Source: Chitinophagaceae bacterium (GTDB lineage: Bacteria; Bacteroidota; Bacteroidia; Chitinophagales; Chitinophagaceae). Taken from it: a DNA stretch of 64,000 nt. The translations under genes were made by a program, and so were the position numbers. Shown here in pieces: positions 1-9,569 of this stretch (position 1 is its first letter; the number at the start of each line of letters is the position of its first letter). The notes under the pieces were generated by a model. It did not search any database. It had not been told where the DNA came from and saw only the letters and a list, made by a program, of their open reading frames with translations. Location: assembly GCA_947454155.1 (NCBI GenBank), contig CANGIT010000005.1:1-64000 (forward strand), written 5' to 3'.

Positions 1-1030
1 ACAGGCTGTTTGCGTAGTAACATTGTGCGTACCGTTGTTAATCGTCAAATGTAAAGTATCTGAAGAAGGACAGTTACTGGCGTTGGTGTAAGGATGCGTG
101 TAGGTTCCGCTTTGCGTGTAAGTGGTACCATTCCAACTGTAAGACTCGCAGGCCGTTTGCGTGGTTGCATTATGCGTGCCATTGTTGATCGTCAAATGAA
201 GTGTGTCAACCGATGGGCAATTGCTGGCGTTGGTATAGGGATGTGTGTAGGTTCCGCTTTGTGTGTAGGATGAACCATTCCAACTGTAAGACTCGCAGGC
301 TGTTTGCGTAGAAGTATTGTGCGTGCCATTGTTGATGGTCAGATGCAATGTATCAACCGATGGACAATTGCTGGCGTTGGTGTAAGGATGTGTGTAGTTT
401 CCACTCTGTGTATAAGTGATGCCGTTCCAGCTGTAAGACTCGCAGGCTGTTTGGGTAGTAGCATTGTGCGTACCGTTGTTAATAGTCAGATGTAAAGTAT
501 CTGAAGAAGGACAATTGCTGGCGTTGGTGTAAGGATGTGTGTAGGTTCCGCTTTGTGTGTAGGATGTACCGTTCCAGCTGTAAGACTCGCAGGCCGTTTG
601 GGTAGTTGCATTGTGCGTGCCGTTGTTGATGGTCACATGAAGTGTATCAACCGATGGACAATTGCTGGCGTTGGTGTAAGGATGTGTGTAGGTTCCGCTT
701 TGTGTGTAGGATGTACCATTCCAACTGTAAGACTCGCAGGCCGTTTGGGTAGTAACATTGTGCGTGCCATTGTTGATCGTCAGATGCAAGGTGTCTACCG
801 ATGGACAATTGCTGGCGTTGTTGTAAGGATGTGTGTAGGTTCCGCTCTGTGTGTAGGATGTACCATTCCAGCTGTAGGACTCACAGGCTATTTGGGTAGT
901 AACATTGTGTGTACCGTTGTTAATAGTCAGATGTAAAGTATCTACAGTCGTGCAGCCAGAACCGTTTTGATACGAAAAAGTATATACACCTGTTTGTGTA
1001 TAAGTCACTCCATTCCATGCATAGCTCTCA
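1..1030. repeat. Tandem 147-bp (49-aa) repeats inside the large minus-strand ORF
   Basis: The GACTC[G/A]CAGGC anchor occurs at 143, 290, 437, 584, 731 and (as variant GGACTCACAGG) 878, spaced exactly 147 bp; a diverged unit follows to about 1030 and the array continues off the left edge. Confidence 0.95.
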
Positions 1031-4000
1031 CAACTGATAACATTATTTATTGTTGGTGAATTAGAAGTGTTCACCGTTATCGTTAATGTGGTTGTAGTGG
1101 CACATTGTCCGACACTTGGCGTAAATGTATAAGTTGTAGTAGCAGTGTTGCTCAAAGCTGGACTCCAGGCTCCTGTAATGCCATTCGTACTCGTCGTTGG
1201 CAATGCCGACAAAGTTTCTCCCGAACAGATTGCAGATAATGGCGTGAATGTTGGTGTTACCGGCGAAGGGGCGGTTAATACAACCTGAGTTCCCTGTATT
1301 GTGAAAGGAATTGTACAACCATAATTCAAATAAGTGGCGGTTCCATTGGTTGAATAATTTACATAACCTCCATTACCACTTCCATTATAATTAGGAAGAC
1401 TAGTGGCCGAATACGTAACTGTTTGACTACAACCTGAATTAATATTAAAAGTCAAAGGATTTGAAATAGCTACATTATTGCCAAAATGACCCTGTGTATT
1501 TCCTGAACATTGAAATAATACATATAATGGGCCGGTTAGATTGGCAAAGCTCATGTAACTATTAGATACGCTGTTGCCAGTTATCAATACCACATTGGCA
1601 TTTGCAGGTAAAGTTCCTCCAAGTGGAACGGGAATAAGAACCCCACCGCCAGTAATTGTGGCATTTGCACTGTTTATATATGCTTGATTAAGACAAAGTC
1701 CATTCCAGGTATCAGTAGCTGTTGGCCATACTATATTCAATGAATTTGTGGGCACTGGATTTTGTCCAGTTTGAAAGAAAAGCATTTCTTCTTCTTGTTC
1801 TTGAGTATTTGGAGTGCAAGCGTCAACCAAAATACTTTGTATCTGTATACAATTATTTGTAACCGGCGAGAAAGCGCTTGAGGTACACCCATGACTATCC
1901 GTCACCGTTATATTGTATGTTCCCACACAAAGATTGGAAATGGCTTGTGTATTTCCCCCATTGCTCCAGCTGTATGTATATGGTGCAGTACCGCCCACCA
2001 CATCCACAGTGGCGGAGCCATTGCATATTGAACTGCAAGTAGGATTTGTTCCATGTGGGTAAATCACAAGCGGGTCATATACAGTAACGGTAATGGTTAC
2101 TGGCTGAGTACAGGACGTTACCACATTTGGAGTGAAGGTATAGGTGCCTGTTGCAGTATTGTTAATGGTAGATGGTGACCAGGTTCCAGCAATCCCATTA
2201 TTGGATATTAGCGGCAATGAAGGAGCGGTTGCGCCGCTGCAAATTGATGTTATTGGGGTAAAGGTTGGAAGTGAGGAGGAGTTCACTACAATTGTCATTG
2301 TGGTTGGTAAAGCACATTGTCCAACAATTGGAGTAAAAGTATATGTTGTAGTTGCAGTGTTATCGATTTCAGGCGTCCAACTGCCAATTATTCCATTTTG
2401 CGAAATGGTAGGTAATGAAGGAATTGATGCTCCGGAACATATAGGACCTACTTGACTGAATGTTGGCGTTACAGGCAAAGTGTTTACAGAAAAATTTGTG
2501 CAGCTTATAGATCCTGTTGTAGCAATATTGCCACATAAGTCGGCAACTGAAGTGTTATCCATGCATACCTGATAAGATCCCACCGAAAGCTGTGGCGAAA
2601 TAGTCAATAAAACTGTATTGGTATAGGTTGCCCCTGAGGCACAGGAATTGGAGGTTACAGCAGTAATGGTGTATGGACCGCCTGGACCTGTAATGGTGAA
2701 ATCATTGATGTCTATTGAACTGCATAAAATATTTTCAGAGAAGTTGACTATAATTTGATTTCCGGCACAACCATTGAAACTGTTTACAGATTGAATTCTT
2801 GGGGGAACATTATCAAAAATGGAGGCAGTTGAATTGGTTAAATTGAGCGTGTAGCCATTAACAGAAGTAGAATAATTGCTGACATTGATCACATAAGTTT
2901 GACCTGCAACAACCGGTATAACTTCATTGTAAGGTGTGCCTGCAGCACCTTGACTGGTCAGTGTACTTCCTCCATTGGGTCCGGTTGTTCCACCATCTGC
3001 AGAAAAATTACAACTCACATTCAATGCAGGATTGGTATAAATGTCAGAGCATGTAGCATTGGTGATATTGTAAACCGCCCAATCATAATCCTCCGTAATA
3101 TTATTAGGTGTTAAAGTAAATGACAAATCGCCTGTTGACTGAACAGTAAATGTGTACCAAACATCAGCTCTTTCTCCACTGCTTAAACAACTGTTGGCGT
3201 CATCTATTTCATTGGGAAGGTTTCCGGTGCCAGAATAAGAAACCGACTGGCTGTAAACGCCTTGGCAAATAGGAATAGCTGCCGGACAATCTTGAACAGT
3301 GGGAATTGGAGAAGTAGCACAAATTCCAAATGTACCAGCATCAGCATTTCCATAACCCCAAACTCTGATGAATATTGTTGTTCCCGGTGTCAATCCCGAT
3401 AATGAAGCTGTTGGCATTCCGATTCCATTATCATTACAATAAATTTCAGTTAGCGTACCCGAACAACTTCCGGTGTAAAGCGTCATCACACCATCAGTCA
3501 TTGAACCCGCCTGGGTGTTGATGTTCAGAATTCCGCTGGGTGGTACAATCAAACTAAACCATACATCCGGCCTAGGTGTTGTAATACAAGAAGGTGTGGG
3601 AACACCCACAGTTGTTGTGGCATTAATTGTTGTTCCTGATGTGTAATTACATGAGCTTGTAACGGCAGGCAAGGCTGTTGCAAAACATGGATTATCATTT
3701 GTGGGAGGTTGGGGCGGCGTTACAATTGTTGCACAAATTCCAAATGTCCCTGGCGTAGAAGTGTAGCTCCACACTCTGATCCATATCGTACTCCCTGGCG
3801 TTAGGCCCGCTAAAGGAATAGTTGGCATGCCTATTCCATTATCAATACAAGCAATTTCGGTTAGTGAATTACAGGTTCCTGTATAAACGGCCATTACACC
3901 ATCAGTAATTGTTCCGGCTTGTGTTGAAATACTCAATGCGCCTGTTGATGGAACAGTCAAACTATACCAAACATCAACTTGCGGAGTTAAAACACAACTT

Positions 4001-5550
4001 GGGGCTGGCACGCCTGCTCCGGAAAGTGTTGCGCTTATTGTTGTTCCGCTGGTATAATTGCAGGTGGCTGTTAATGCAGGTAATTGAATTGCGTTACATG
4101 GCAGATCATTAGATGGTGGAGGGGGAGTAAAAGTTGTTACACATGTTTGAAACGGTCCGGTGCTTCCTCCTGGTGTGTTTGAAATGGTATAATAATAAGT
4201 ATTACCAATTGTCAGTCCGGTAAAAGTAGTATTCAATGGCGATGGCCCACATTGACTTCCAACTAGCGTGAATGTACCAGTACATGTACCACTAGCTAAT
4301 ATCAATTCGGCATTACCAGAGAATGTTCCGGAAGTATTTACAGAAAATTGGGCTTGAGTTCCAGTGGCAACAAATGAATACCAGGCATCCGGATGTGCCC
4401 CTGCACCTGTTTGACATCCCACATTTCCCGTCCATCCATCTCCAGCATATAATGTAGTCCCATTTACACAAGTTCCATCTGGTGTTACCGGTTGTGCTGT
4501 GCTGCAATAATCATTTGCTGGCGGTGGAGTAACCGAACATGTAATAGATGCAGCCCAGCCGGCTGCTGTTCCCGAGCCATCGGAAGTGAATTTAAATGTC
4601 AGGCATCCACCCATTGTAGAAGCTATAAATCCAGGGGTGTTTGTGCCGGTGTACGTTCCGATTAAAGGCGATGCTGTGGATGAACCATTGTAAACAGATA
4701 AAAAATCCCATCCCGATTCAATATTGAAAGATGAAAAATTGAAGTAAATGTATTGTCCGGCTGGGGCGCAAAAGCTTACAGTTGAATTTTCATTATTTGC
4801 ATAGTTGCCGCCACTGTTTCCACTATCATAAAAAAATCCGCCACAGGCATTGGTAACCGTCCCTAAAGTTGGACTCATTACAAAAGTGGATGTGGCAACA
4901 GTTGAAGTGGAAGTTATACTGATTGAGCTTGTTGTTTCAACCCACCTCACAGTTGTACCGGCGGCGGTAGTGCCAGAAGGTATCAAATACAAGACAAGCG
5001 ATGTTCCGGGAGCTATGGTTACATTACCATTGAATGTATTTGAGGATGTGCTGGTTCCGGTTGTACCCAATGCAGTTAAAACTCCACCATTATTGATATA
5101 ATAAACATCATAATTACAAGCGCTGGAACCACTTACCTGAGTTGCCCAAAATACACTGCTCAATAGGGCAGAGTGTGTCGCATCTGTAGTAATGGTAACG
5201 GAGTAATAAGCATTCGAAGCATAAGAAGCTGCAGCATTTGCTGTATTGAAACCACTTGCAGCCAAACCATTACCCACTGAAACGCAAGTTGCTCCCGAAC
5301 CAATACTCCAATTAGAAATGGTAACTCCCGCAGGAAGAGGCGACCATGTTGTTGTAGGCACAGCAGGACAAACCACACTGGGACCTGCCGTAACAAAGGC
5401 TTGAGAAAAAATACTATGTGCAAAAAACAAACAAACAACCACGACCAAACCCAACTTTCGAATACTACACTTCCACGCAAGCAGAAAATACTGCAAAGCC
5501 GGCACAAATAAAATGCACCTCTTCCTGTTGTTGACGAAATGTTGAAACAC
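1..5550 (-). CDS. Large secreted repeat protein (adhesin / gliding-motility-associated type), C-terminus beyond left window edge
   Basis: Minus-strand frame checked open at several points from about 5553 to 1 (codon low coordinate = 1 mod 3 near 127, 1072, 2698, 4075 and 5401). Signal-like N-terminus ...KLGLVVVVCLFFAHSIFSQ|AFVTAGPSVVCPAVP, then repeated Cys-containing Ig/PKD-like modules (e.g. PTFTPITSICSGATAPSLPLISNNGIAGTWSPSTINNTATGTYTFTP) and tandem TACESYSWNGTTYTQSGTYTHPYTNASNCPSSDTLHLTINNGTHNVTTQ units. Not in the ORF track because no stop lies in the window. No ATG start found; likely GTG(5550) or TTG(5553), so the start is uncertain. Confidence 0.85.
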   Translation of the reverse strand, partial: MFQHFVNNRKRCILFVPALQYFLLAWKCSIRKLGLVVVVCLFFAHSIFSQAFVTAGPSVVCPAVPTTTWSPLPAGVTISNWSIGSGATCVSVGNGLAASGFNTANAAASYASNAYYSVTITTDATHSALLSSVFWATQVSGSSACNYDVYYINNGGVLTALGTTGTSTSSNTFNGNVTIAPGTSLVLYLIPSGTTAAGTTVRWVETTSSISITSTSTVATSTFVMSPTLGTVTNACGGFFYDSGNSGGNYANNENSTVSFCAPAGQYIYFNFSSFNIESGWDFLSVYNGSSTASPLIGTYTGTNTPGFIASTMGGCLTFKFTSDGSGTAAGWAASITCSVTPPPANDYCSTAQPVTPDGTCVNGTTLYAGDGWTGNVGCQTGAGAHPDAWYSFVATGTQAQFSVNTSGTFSGNAELILASGTCTGTFTLVGSQCGPSPLNTTFTGLTIGNTYYYTISNTPGGSTGPFQTCVTTFTPPPPSNDLPCNAIQLPALTATCNYTSGTTISATLSGAGVPAPSCVLTPQVDVWYSLTVPSTGALSISTQAGTITDGVMAVYTGTCNSLTEIACIDNGIGMPTIPLAGLTPGSTIWIRVWSYTSTPGTFGICATIVTPPQPPTNDNPCFATALPAVTSSCNYTSGTTINATTTVGVPTPSCITTPRPDVWFSLIVPPSGILNINTQAGSMTDGVMTLYTGSCSGTLTEIYCNDNGIGMPTASLSGLTPGTTIFIRVWGYGNADAGTFGICATSPIPTVQDCPAAIPICQGVYSQSVSYSGTGNLPNEIDDANSCLSSGERADVWYTFTVQSTGDLSFTLTPNNITEDYDWAVYNITNATCSDIYTNPALNVSCNFSADGGTTGPNGGSTLTSQGAAGTPYNEVIPVVAGQTYVINVSNYSTSVNGYTLNLTNSTASIFDNVPPRIQSVNSFNGCAGNQIIVNFSENILCSSIDINDFTITGPGGPYTITAVTSNSCASGATYTNTVLLTISPQLSVGSYQVCMDNTSVADLCGNIATTGSISCTNFSVNTLPVTPTFSQVGPICSGASIPSLPTISQNGIIGSWTPEIDNTATTTYTFTPIVGQCALPTTMTIVVNSSSLPTFTPITSICSGATAPSLPLISNNGIAGTWSPSTINNTATGTYTFTPNVVTSCTQPVTITVTVYDPLVIYPHGTNPTCSSICNGSATVDVVGGTAPYTYSWSNGGNTQAISNLCVGTYNITVTDSHGCTSSAFSPVTNNCIQIQSILVDACTPNTQEQEEEMLFFQTGQNPVPTNSLNIVWPTATDTWNGLCLNQAYINSANATITGGGVLIPVPLGGTLPANANVVLITGNSVSNSYMSFANLTGPLYVLFQCSGNTQGHFGNNVAISNPLTFNINSGCSQTVTYSATSLPNYNGSGNGGYVNYSTNGTATYLNYGCTIPFTIQGTQVVLTAPSPVTPTFTPLSAICSGETLSALPTTSTNGITGAWSPALSNTATTTYTFTPSVGQCATTTTLTITVNTSNSPTINNVISCESYAWNGVTYTQTGVYTFSYQNGSGCTTVDTLHLTINNGTHNVTTQIACESYSWNGTSYTQSGTYTHPYNNASNCPSVDTLHLTINNGTHNVTTQTACESYSWNGTSYTQSGTYTHPYTNASNCPSVDTLHVTINNGTHNATTQTACESYSWNGTSYTQSGTYTHPYTNASNCPSSDTLHLTINNGTHNATTQTACESYSWNGITYTQSGNYTHPYTNASNCPSVDTLHLTINNGTHNTSTQTACESYSWNGSSYTQSGTYTHPYTNASNCPSVDTLHLTINNGTHNATTQTACESYSWNGTTYTQSGTYTHPYTNASNCPSSDTLHLTINNGTHNVTTQTAC

Positions 5551-5907
5551 CAATAAAATTGAAAATTCCTTTAGATAAATGTATTAGGGCGGAATAAATC
5601 GTTTTGAGAGGGGGTTGGATTAAAAAGCATGAAAGAATCTATGCAGCTTAAGCCAACTTCAAGATAATGATTTTCAATTGAAAGCGATTAAAAAAGCAGA
5701 CAGAAAAAAACAATTTCTATGGGCAACAGTTGGAAAAGCAACAGAATAATATCAAATATTCTGCCAATCTGTAACAGCGTTGATGTCAGTGCATAACTTT
5801 ATATAACTTCAACTAATAAAATTGAATTCATTATTTGTAATTTATATTATATTCTTTTTATTACACTTTTCTATAGAATTGATTATAAAGAACCATTATC
5901 TTGTTTT

Positions 5908-6407
5908 ATGAAATCTACTTCAACTACGCTGCTATTGTTTATGTTTTTTTGAAAATTGATTCCTTCGCCCAGCGTTTTAAAATTGAGGACGGCCAATGGA
6001 AAGGTTTGATGAGCATTCAAAAAGAAGGACAACAGATTGATTCCGTCGATGTGCATCTCACCATCAAAACCATTCATCCGGATAGTGTATGGCAATGGAA
6101 AATGGAATATCTCTCTACAAAAATGCCTGTAACCAAAGACTATCAACTAAGAATAGCCAATCGCCACAAAAACATTTTTATCACCGATGAGGGCGATGGC
6201 GTGCAACTGACCGAATACCTTTTCGGGCGAAAAATGTTCAGCCAGTTTGAAACTCAAGGCATTTTCCTCACTTCTATGTCAGAATGGAAAGAAAATGGTG
6301 ATATTCTTTTTGAAGTCACCTCCGCAAAAAAAACGACAGCCCCTAACAAAGAAGTCAACCCTTTTACTATTGGCGTCTTACAAACCGTTGTTTTGAAAAA
6401 ACAATGA
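5908..6407 (+). pseudogene. Hypothetical secreted protein with apparent frameshift in the signal peptide (T7 run)
   Basis: ATG at 5908 gives MKSTSTTLLLFMFF then TGA at 5950. The downstream ORF (listed 5901..6407 from a TTG) continues ...LKIDSFAQRFKIEDGQW. One extra T in the T7 run at 5944-5950 would give MKSTSTTLLLFMFFLKIDSFAQ|RF, a normal signal peptide. Confidence 0.6.
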
Positions 6408-6532
6408 CGGATTTTGATAAGTGAAGAGCACACAATGGATTTCAAGATTATCTTCATAGCTTAAACAATTGAATTCCCTGACGATATGTATGCATGCTCA
6501 TTTGCTCGCCTGTTGTCAGAAAAAATACTCAC

Positions 6533-9500
6533 ATGAAATCAAAAAGCTTATTCATTTTGATGCTGCTGCATATACTCGTTTTCTGTTTCAACAACCAAAC
6601 AAGTGCACAGCTGATCATCAATGAAGGATCCAACAGAAATTTCTCCATCGTTTCCGATGAAGACAATGACCACCCTGACTGGATTGAGCTTTGGAACAAT
6701 AGCGCAGACAGCGTCCGTCTCCAGCATTACACACTCACAGACGATATTGCCATTCCAGGTAAATGGGAGTTTCCGGCCATTTCCATCGCTCCTTATGCGT
6801 TCATGAAAATATTTTGCAGCGGCAAGGACAGAAAGCCGGTTTCAAGATTTCAACAGGTACTCAACACCGGTAGTTTCACACCGCTCACCGGATGGAATGA
6901 GCATGTGTTCAATCAACCTTTTTACTGGGACGGTATTGCCAATATTATGATCAACACCTGCTCATACAGCAGTCAGGGTTATACAGTGAATTCCACATTC
7001 AACCAAACCACCACCGGATTCCGATCCACGCTTTTTTCTTTCGTTGACAACAGTGCCGACGCTTGCGGCCATCAGAACGGCAACCCCGTTTACCAAAGAC
7101 CGAATATCAAACTGAATGGCCATGTCATCGGAACAGGAACCATCAACAACTCTCCTTACGATTACCCGGCTCCTTACGGGAACTGGTACTGGTCGGCCAG
7201 AAACCAAATGCTCTTCAGGGCCGCAGAATTACAAGCCGCTGGCATCACCGCAGGGTGGATCAACAGTCTGGCTTTTGATGTGGTTGGTACCGATCCGTCT
7301 ACGGTTTACAGTTATATAGACATCAGTATGAAGCAGGTGAATGAAAATGAGATGTCAGGCACGTTTCAGCCTTTGAATGCAACCATGAATCTGCATACGA
7401 ATTTTTCCATCAGCGGCAGCGGAGAAACGGTTTATCTTTTTGATGCCACAGGCGTCTTGAAAAGCCAGCTGAAGATAGATTGCATCAATGTGAATAACAG
7501 CAAAGGTTGCTCACCCGACGGAAACAGCAATATTGTATTTTTCAGCAACCCCACACCTGAAGGTTCCAACAACACATCCTTTGTATATCATCAATACCTG
7601 CAACAACCTCAATTTTCAAAAGCATCGGGATCATACGCAGGCAATATTTCTGTGTCAATCACCAATTCCAATACTATTCCTTCCTCGATCCGTTACACAC
7701 TCGACGGAAGCGATCCGGTACCCAACTCCGATCTGTACACCGGTACACCAATTGCAATCAACGCTTCCAAAGTTTTAAAGGCCAGGGCTTTTGCCGATAC
7801 CGTTTTACCCAGTCCGCTGAAAGCCGCATCCTATCTGATTGGCATCTCTCATACCACACCTGTATTATCGGTGATCACCGACAACAGCAATCTTTATGGC
7901 AGCAACGGCATCTTCGACAACTGGGACAAAGACTGGGAGAAAACAGCCTATGCCGAATATTTTAATACCGACCGATCGCTTGTGTTTTCACAAGACGCGG
8001 GCATACAAATGGATGGTGGTGCAGGCGGCAGCCGATCGAATCCGCAGCATTCCTTCCGTTTGGAACTGAACAATCCGGTTATAGGCGGAGGAACCGTCAA
8101 CTACCCTTTACTACCGGATAAGCCTGGCCGCACTCATTACAGCAAAATCTACCTACGCAATGGCAGCAATCAATACCTGAGAATTCCTTACAAAGATGCT
8201 TGTGGTGTAAAAGTGCTTTGTGATGAGACGCATAATTATTACTCGGCTTATCGCCCTGTTTCCGTTTACATCAACGGAGATTATTTTGGTTTGTATGAGT
8301 TGCGTGAGAAATTTGATGAGGAATTTTTCAAAGAGGCAGATGATGCAGATTCGATTGAGTTGCTTTCGCAAAGTTATTGGTACGGAAGCGTGCTTCGTTC
8401 CATCACCGGATCGGTAGATTCTTTCTACAACGCAAGATCCGCATTTGAGCAGATCAATCCTGCTGATGTCAACTTCTGGGAAAAGGCCGATTGTTATTTC
8501 GACATGGAATATTACAACGATTATATCATCGCCGAAGCTTTCATCCACAATAAAGACTGGCCTTATAACAACATCAAGATCTACCGCTCCAACAAAACAG
8601 GACACCGCTACCGTTATGCCATACAAGACGTTGAACTTTCATTGAATCCGTTCGGATGGTCGACTTCCGATGACGACCCGATTGCATTTTTATACGGACA
8701 GAATGCAAATGATCCTTTCCTTAACGTGTGGCTCAAAGGCATTCAGAATCCAAGATTCAAAAACTATTTCATCAACCGTTTCGCCGACGTGCTGAACACC
8801 GCCTACTTACCACAAAGGTTAACCGAAAAAGAAAGTGCCATATACAATGAGATCGTCAGAGAGATGCCCAAAGAATACGCACGCTGGGGCGACCCCAACA
8901 ACATTCCACAACAGATGAATGAATTCAGAGACAATCATCTGACATTGAAATCGGAATACGCCTGCAGAGGGCAGAAAGTGAGAAACTTCATTCAGAATGG
9001 GTTTCAATTGCAAGACCAGGTTGAAGTGACTCTCGATGTTTATCCTGCCGGCGCCGGTAAAATAAAAATTTCTACCATCACACCCGATTCATTACCCTGG
9101 AAAGGCATTTATTTTCATGGCAATCCGGTCACCATCACCGCTATTGCGAATCCTGGTTTTACATTTTCTCACTGGGATGCCAATGCAATGCTCAACCAGA
9201 TAGATACAGCAATAGCATTACATCTGGACATTCGCAGCAGCACCTTATTCAAAGCCAATTTCCTGGAAACTCCTTTCGGCTTGCCTGCTTCTCACAACAA
9301 CGATGGTCACTTCGTTTTGTATCCCAATCCCGGAAAAGGACGATTCAGTCTTTTCCTCAACGATTTAGACAATGGCGATTATGATGTGACTATCCACAAC
9401 GCTTGGGGGCAATTGGTACAACAAAACAAAGTGACCGTCAACAACCGAAAAGGAATCGTTTCTCCCGACTTGACAAAAATGCCGGGCGGAATTTATTTCG

Positions 9501-9559
9501 TCAGCATAATTCATCCTTCTTTCAAAAAGACGTTGCGATTTATCAATATCAAACAATAA
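6533..9559 (+). CDS. CotH kinase family protein with lamin-tail-like domain, chitobiase C-terminal-like domain and T9SS C-terminal sorting domain
   Basis: ATG 6533 gives signal peptide MKSKSLFILMLLHILVFCFNNQTSAQ; LIINEGSNRNFSIVSDEDNDHPDWIELWN (LTD-like); SIRYTLDGSDPVPNSDLYTG (CHB_HEX_C-like); CotH-like core NKDWPYNNIKIYRS...YAIQDVELSL; C-terminal YPNPGKGRFSL...GGIYFVSI...KTLRFINIKQ. Confidence 0.85.
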   Translation: MKSKSLFILMLLHILVFCFNNQTSAQLIINEGSNRNFSIVSDEDNDHPDWIELWNNSADSVRLQHYTLTDDIAIPGKWEFPAISIAPYAFMKIFCSGKDRKPVSRFQQVLNTGSFTPLTGWNEHVFNQPFYWDGIANIMINTCSYSSQGYTVNSTFNQTTTGFRSTLFSFVDNSADACGHQNGNPVYQRPNIKLNGHVIGTGTINNSPYDYPAPYGNWYWSARNQMLFRAAELQAAGITAGWINSLAFDVVGTDPSTVYSYIDISMKQVNENEMSGTFQPLNATMNLHTNFSISGSGETVYLFDATGVLKSQLKIDCINVNNSKGCSPDGNSNIVFFSNPTPEGSNNTSFVYHQYLQQPQFSKASGSYAGNISVSITNSNTIPSSIRYTLDGSDPVPNSDLYTGTPIAINASKVLKARAFADTVLPSPLKAASYLIGISHTTPVLSVITDNSNLYGSNGIFDNWDKDWEKTAYAEYFNTDRSLVFSQDAGIQMDGGAGGSRSNPQHSFRLELNNPVIGGGTVNYPLLPDKPGRTHYSKIYLRNGSNQYLRIPYKDACGVKVLCDETHNYYSAYRPVSVYINGDYFGLYELREKFDEEFFKEADDADSIELLSQSYWYGSVLRSITGSVDSFYNARSAFEQINPADVNFWEKADCYFDMEYYNDYIIAEAFIHNKDWPYNNIKIYRSNKTGHRYRYAIQDVELSLNPFGWSTSDDDPIAFLYGQNANDPFLNVWLKGIQNPRFKNYFINRFADVLNTAYLPQRLTEKESAIYNEIVREMPKEYARWGDPNNIPQQMNEFRDNHLTLKSEYACRGQKVRNFIQNGFQLQDQVEVTLDVYPAGAGKIKISTITPDSLPWKGIYFHGNPVTITAIANPGFTFSHWDANAMLNQIDTAIALHLDIRSSTLFKANFLETPFGLPASHNNDGHFVLYPNPGKGRFSLFLNDLDNGDYDVTIHNAWGQLVQQNKVTVNNRKGIVSPDLTKMPGGIYFVSIIHPSFKKTLRFINIKQ

Positions 9560-9569
9560 TCTTCACCTC

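Noticed and set aside
304-5101. Plus-strand ORFs (304-495, 535-936, 2144-2455, 2899-3114, 3909-4112, 4850-5101)
   Set aside because: Antisense shadows of the large minus-strand repeat gene; periodic content simply mirrors the coding repeats.
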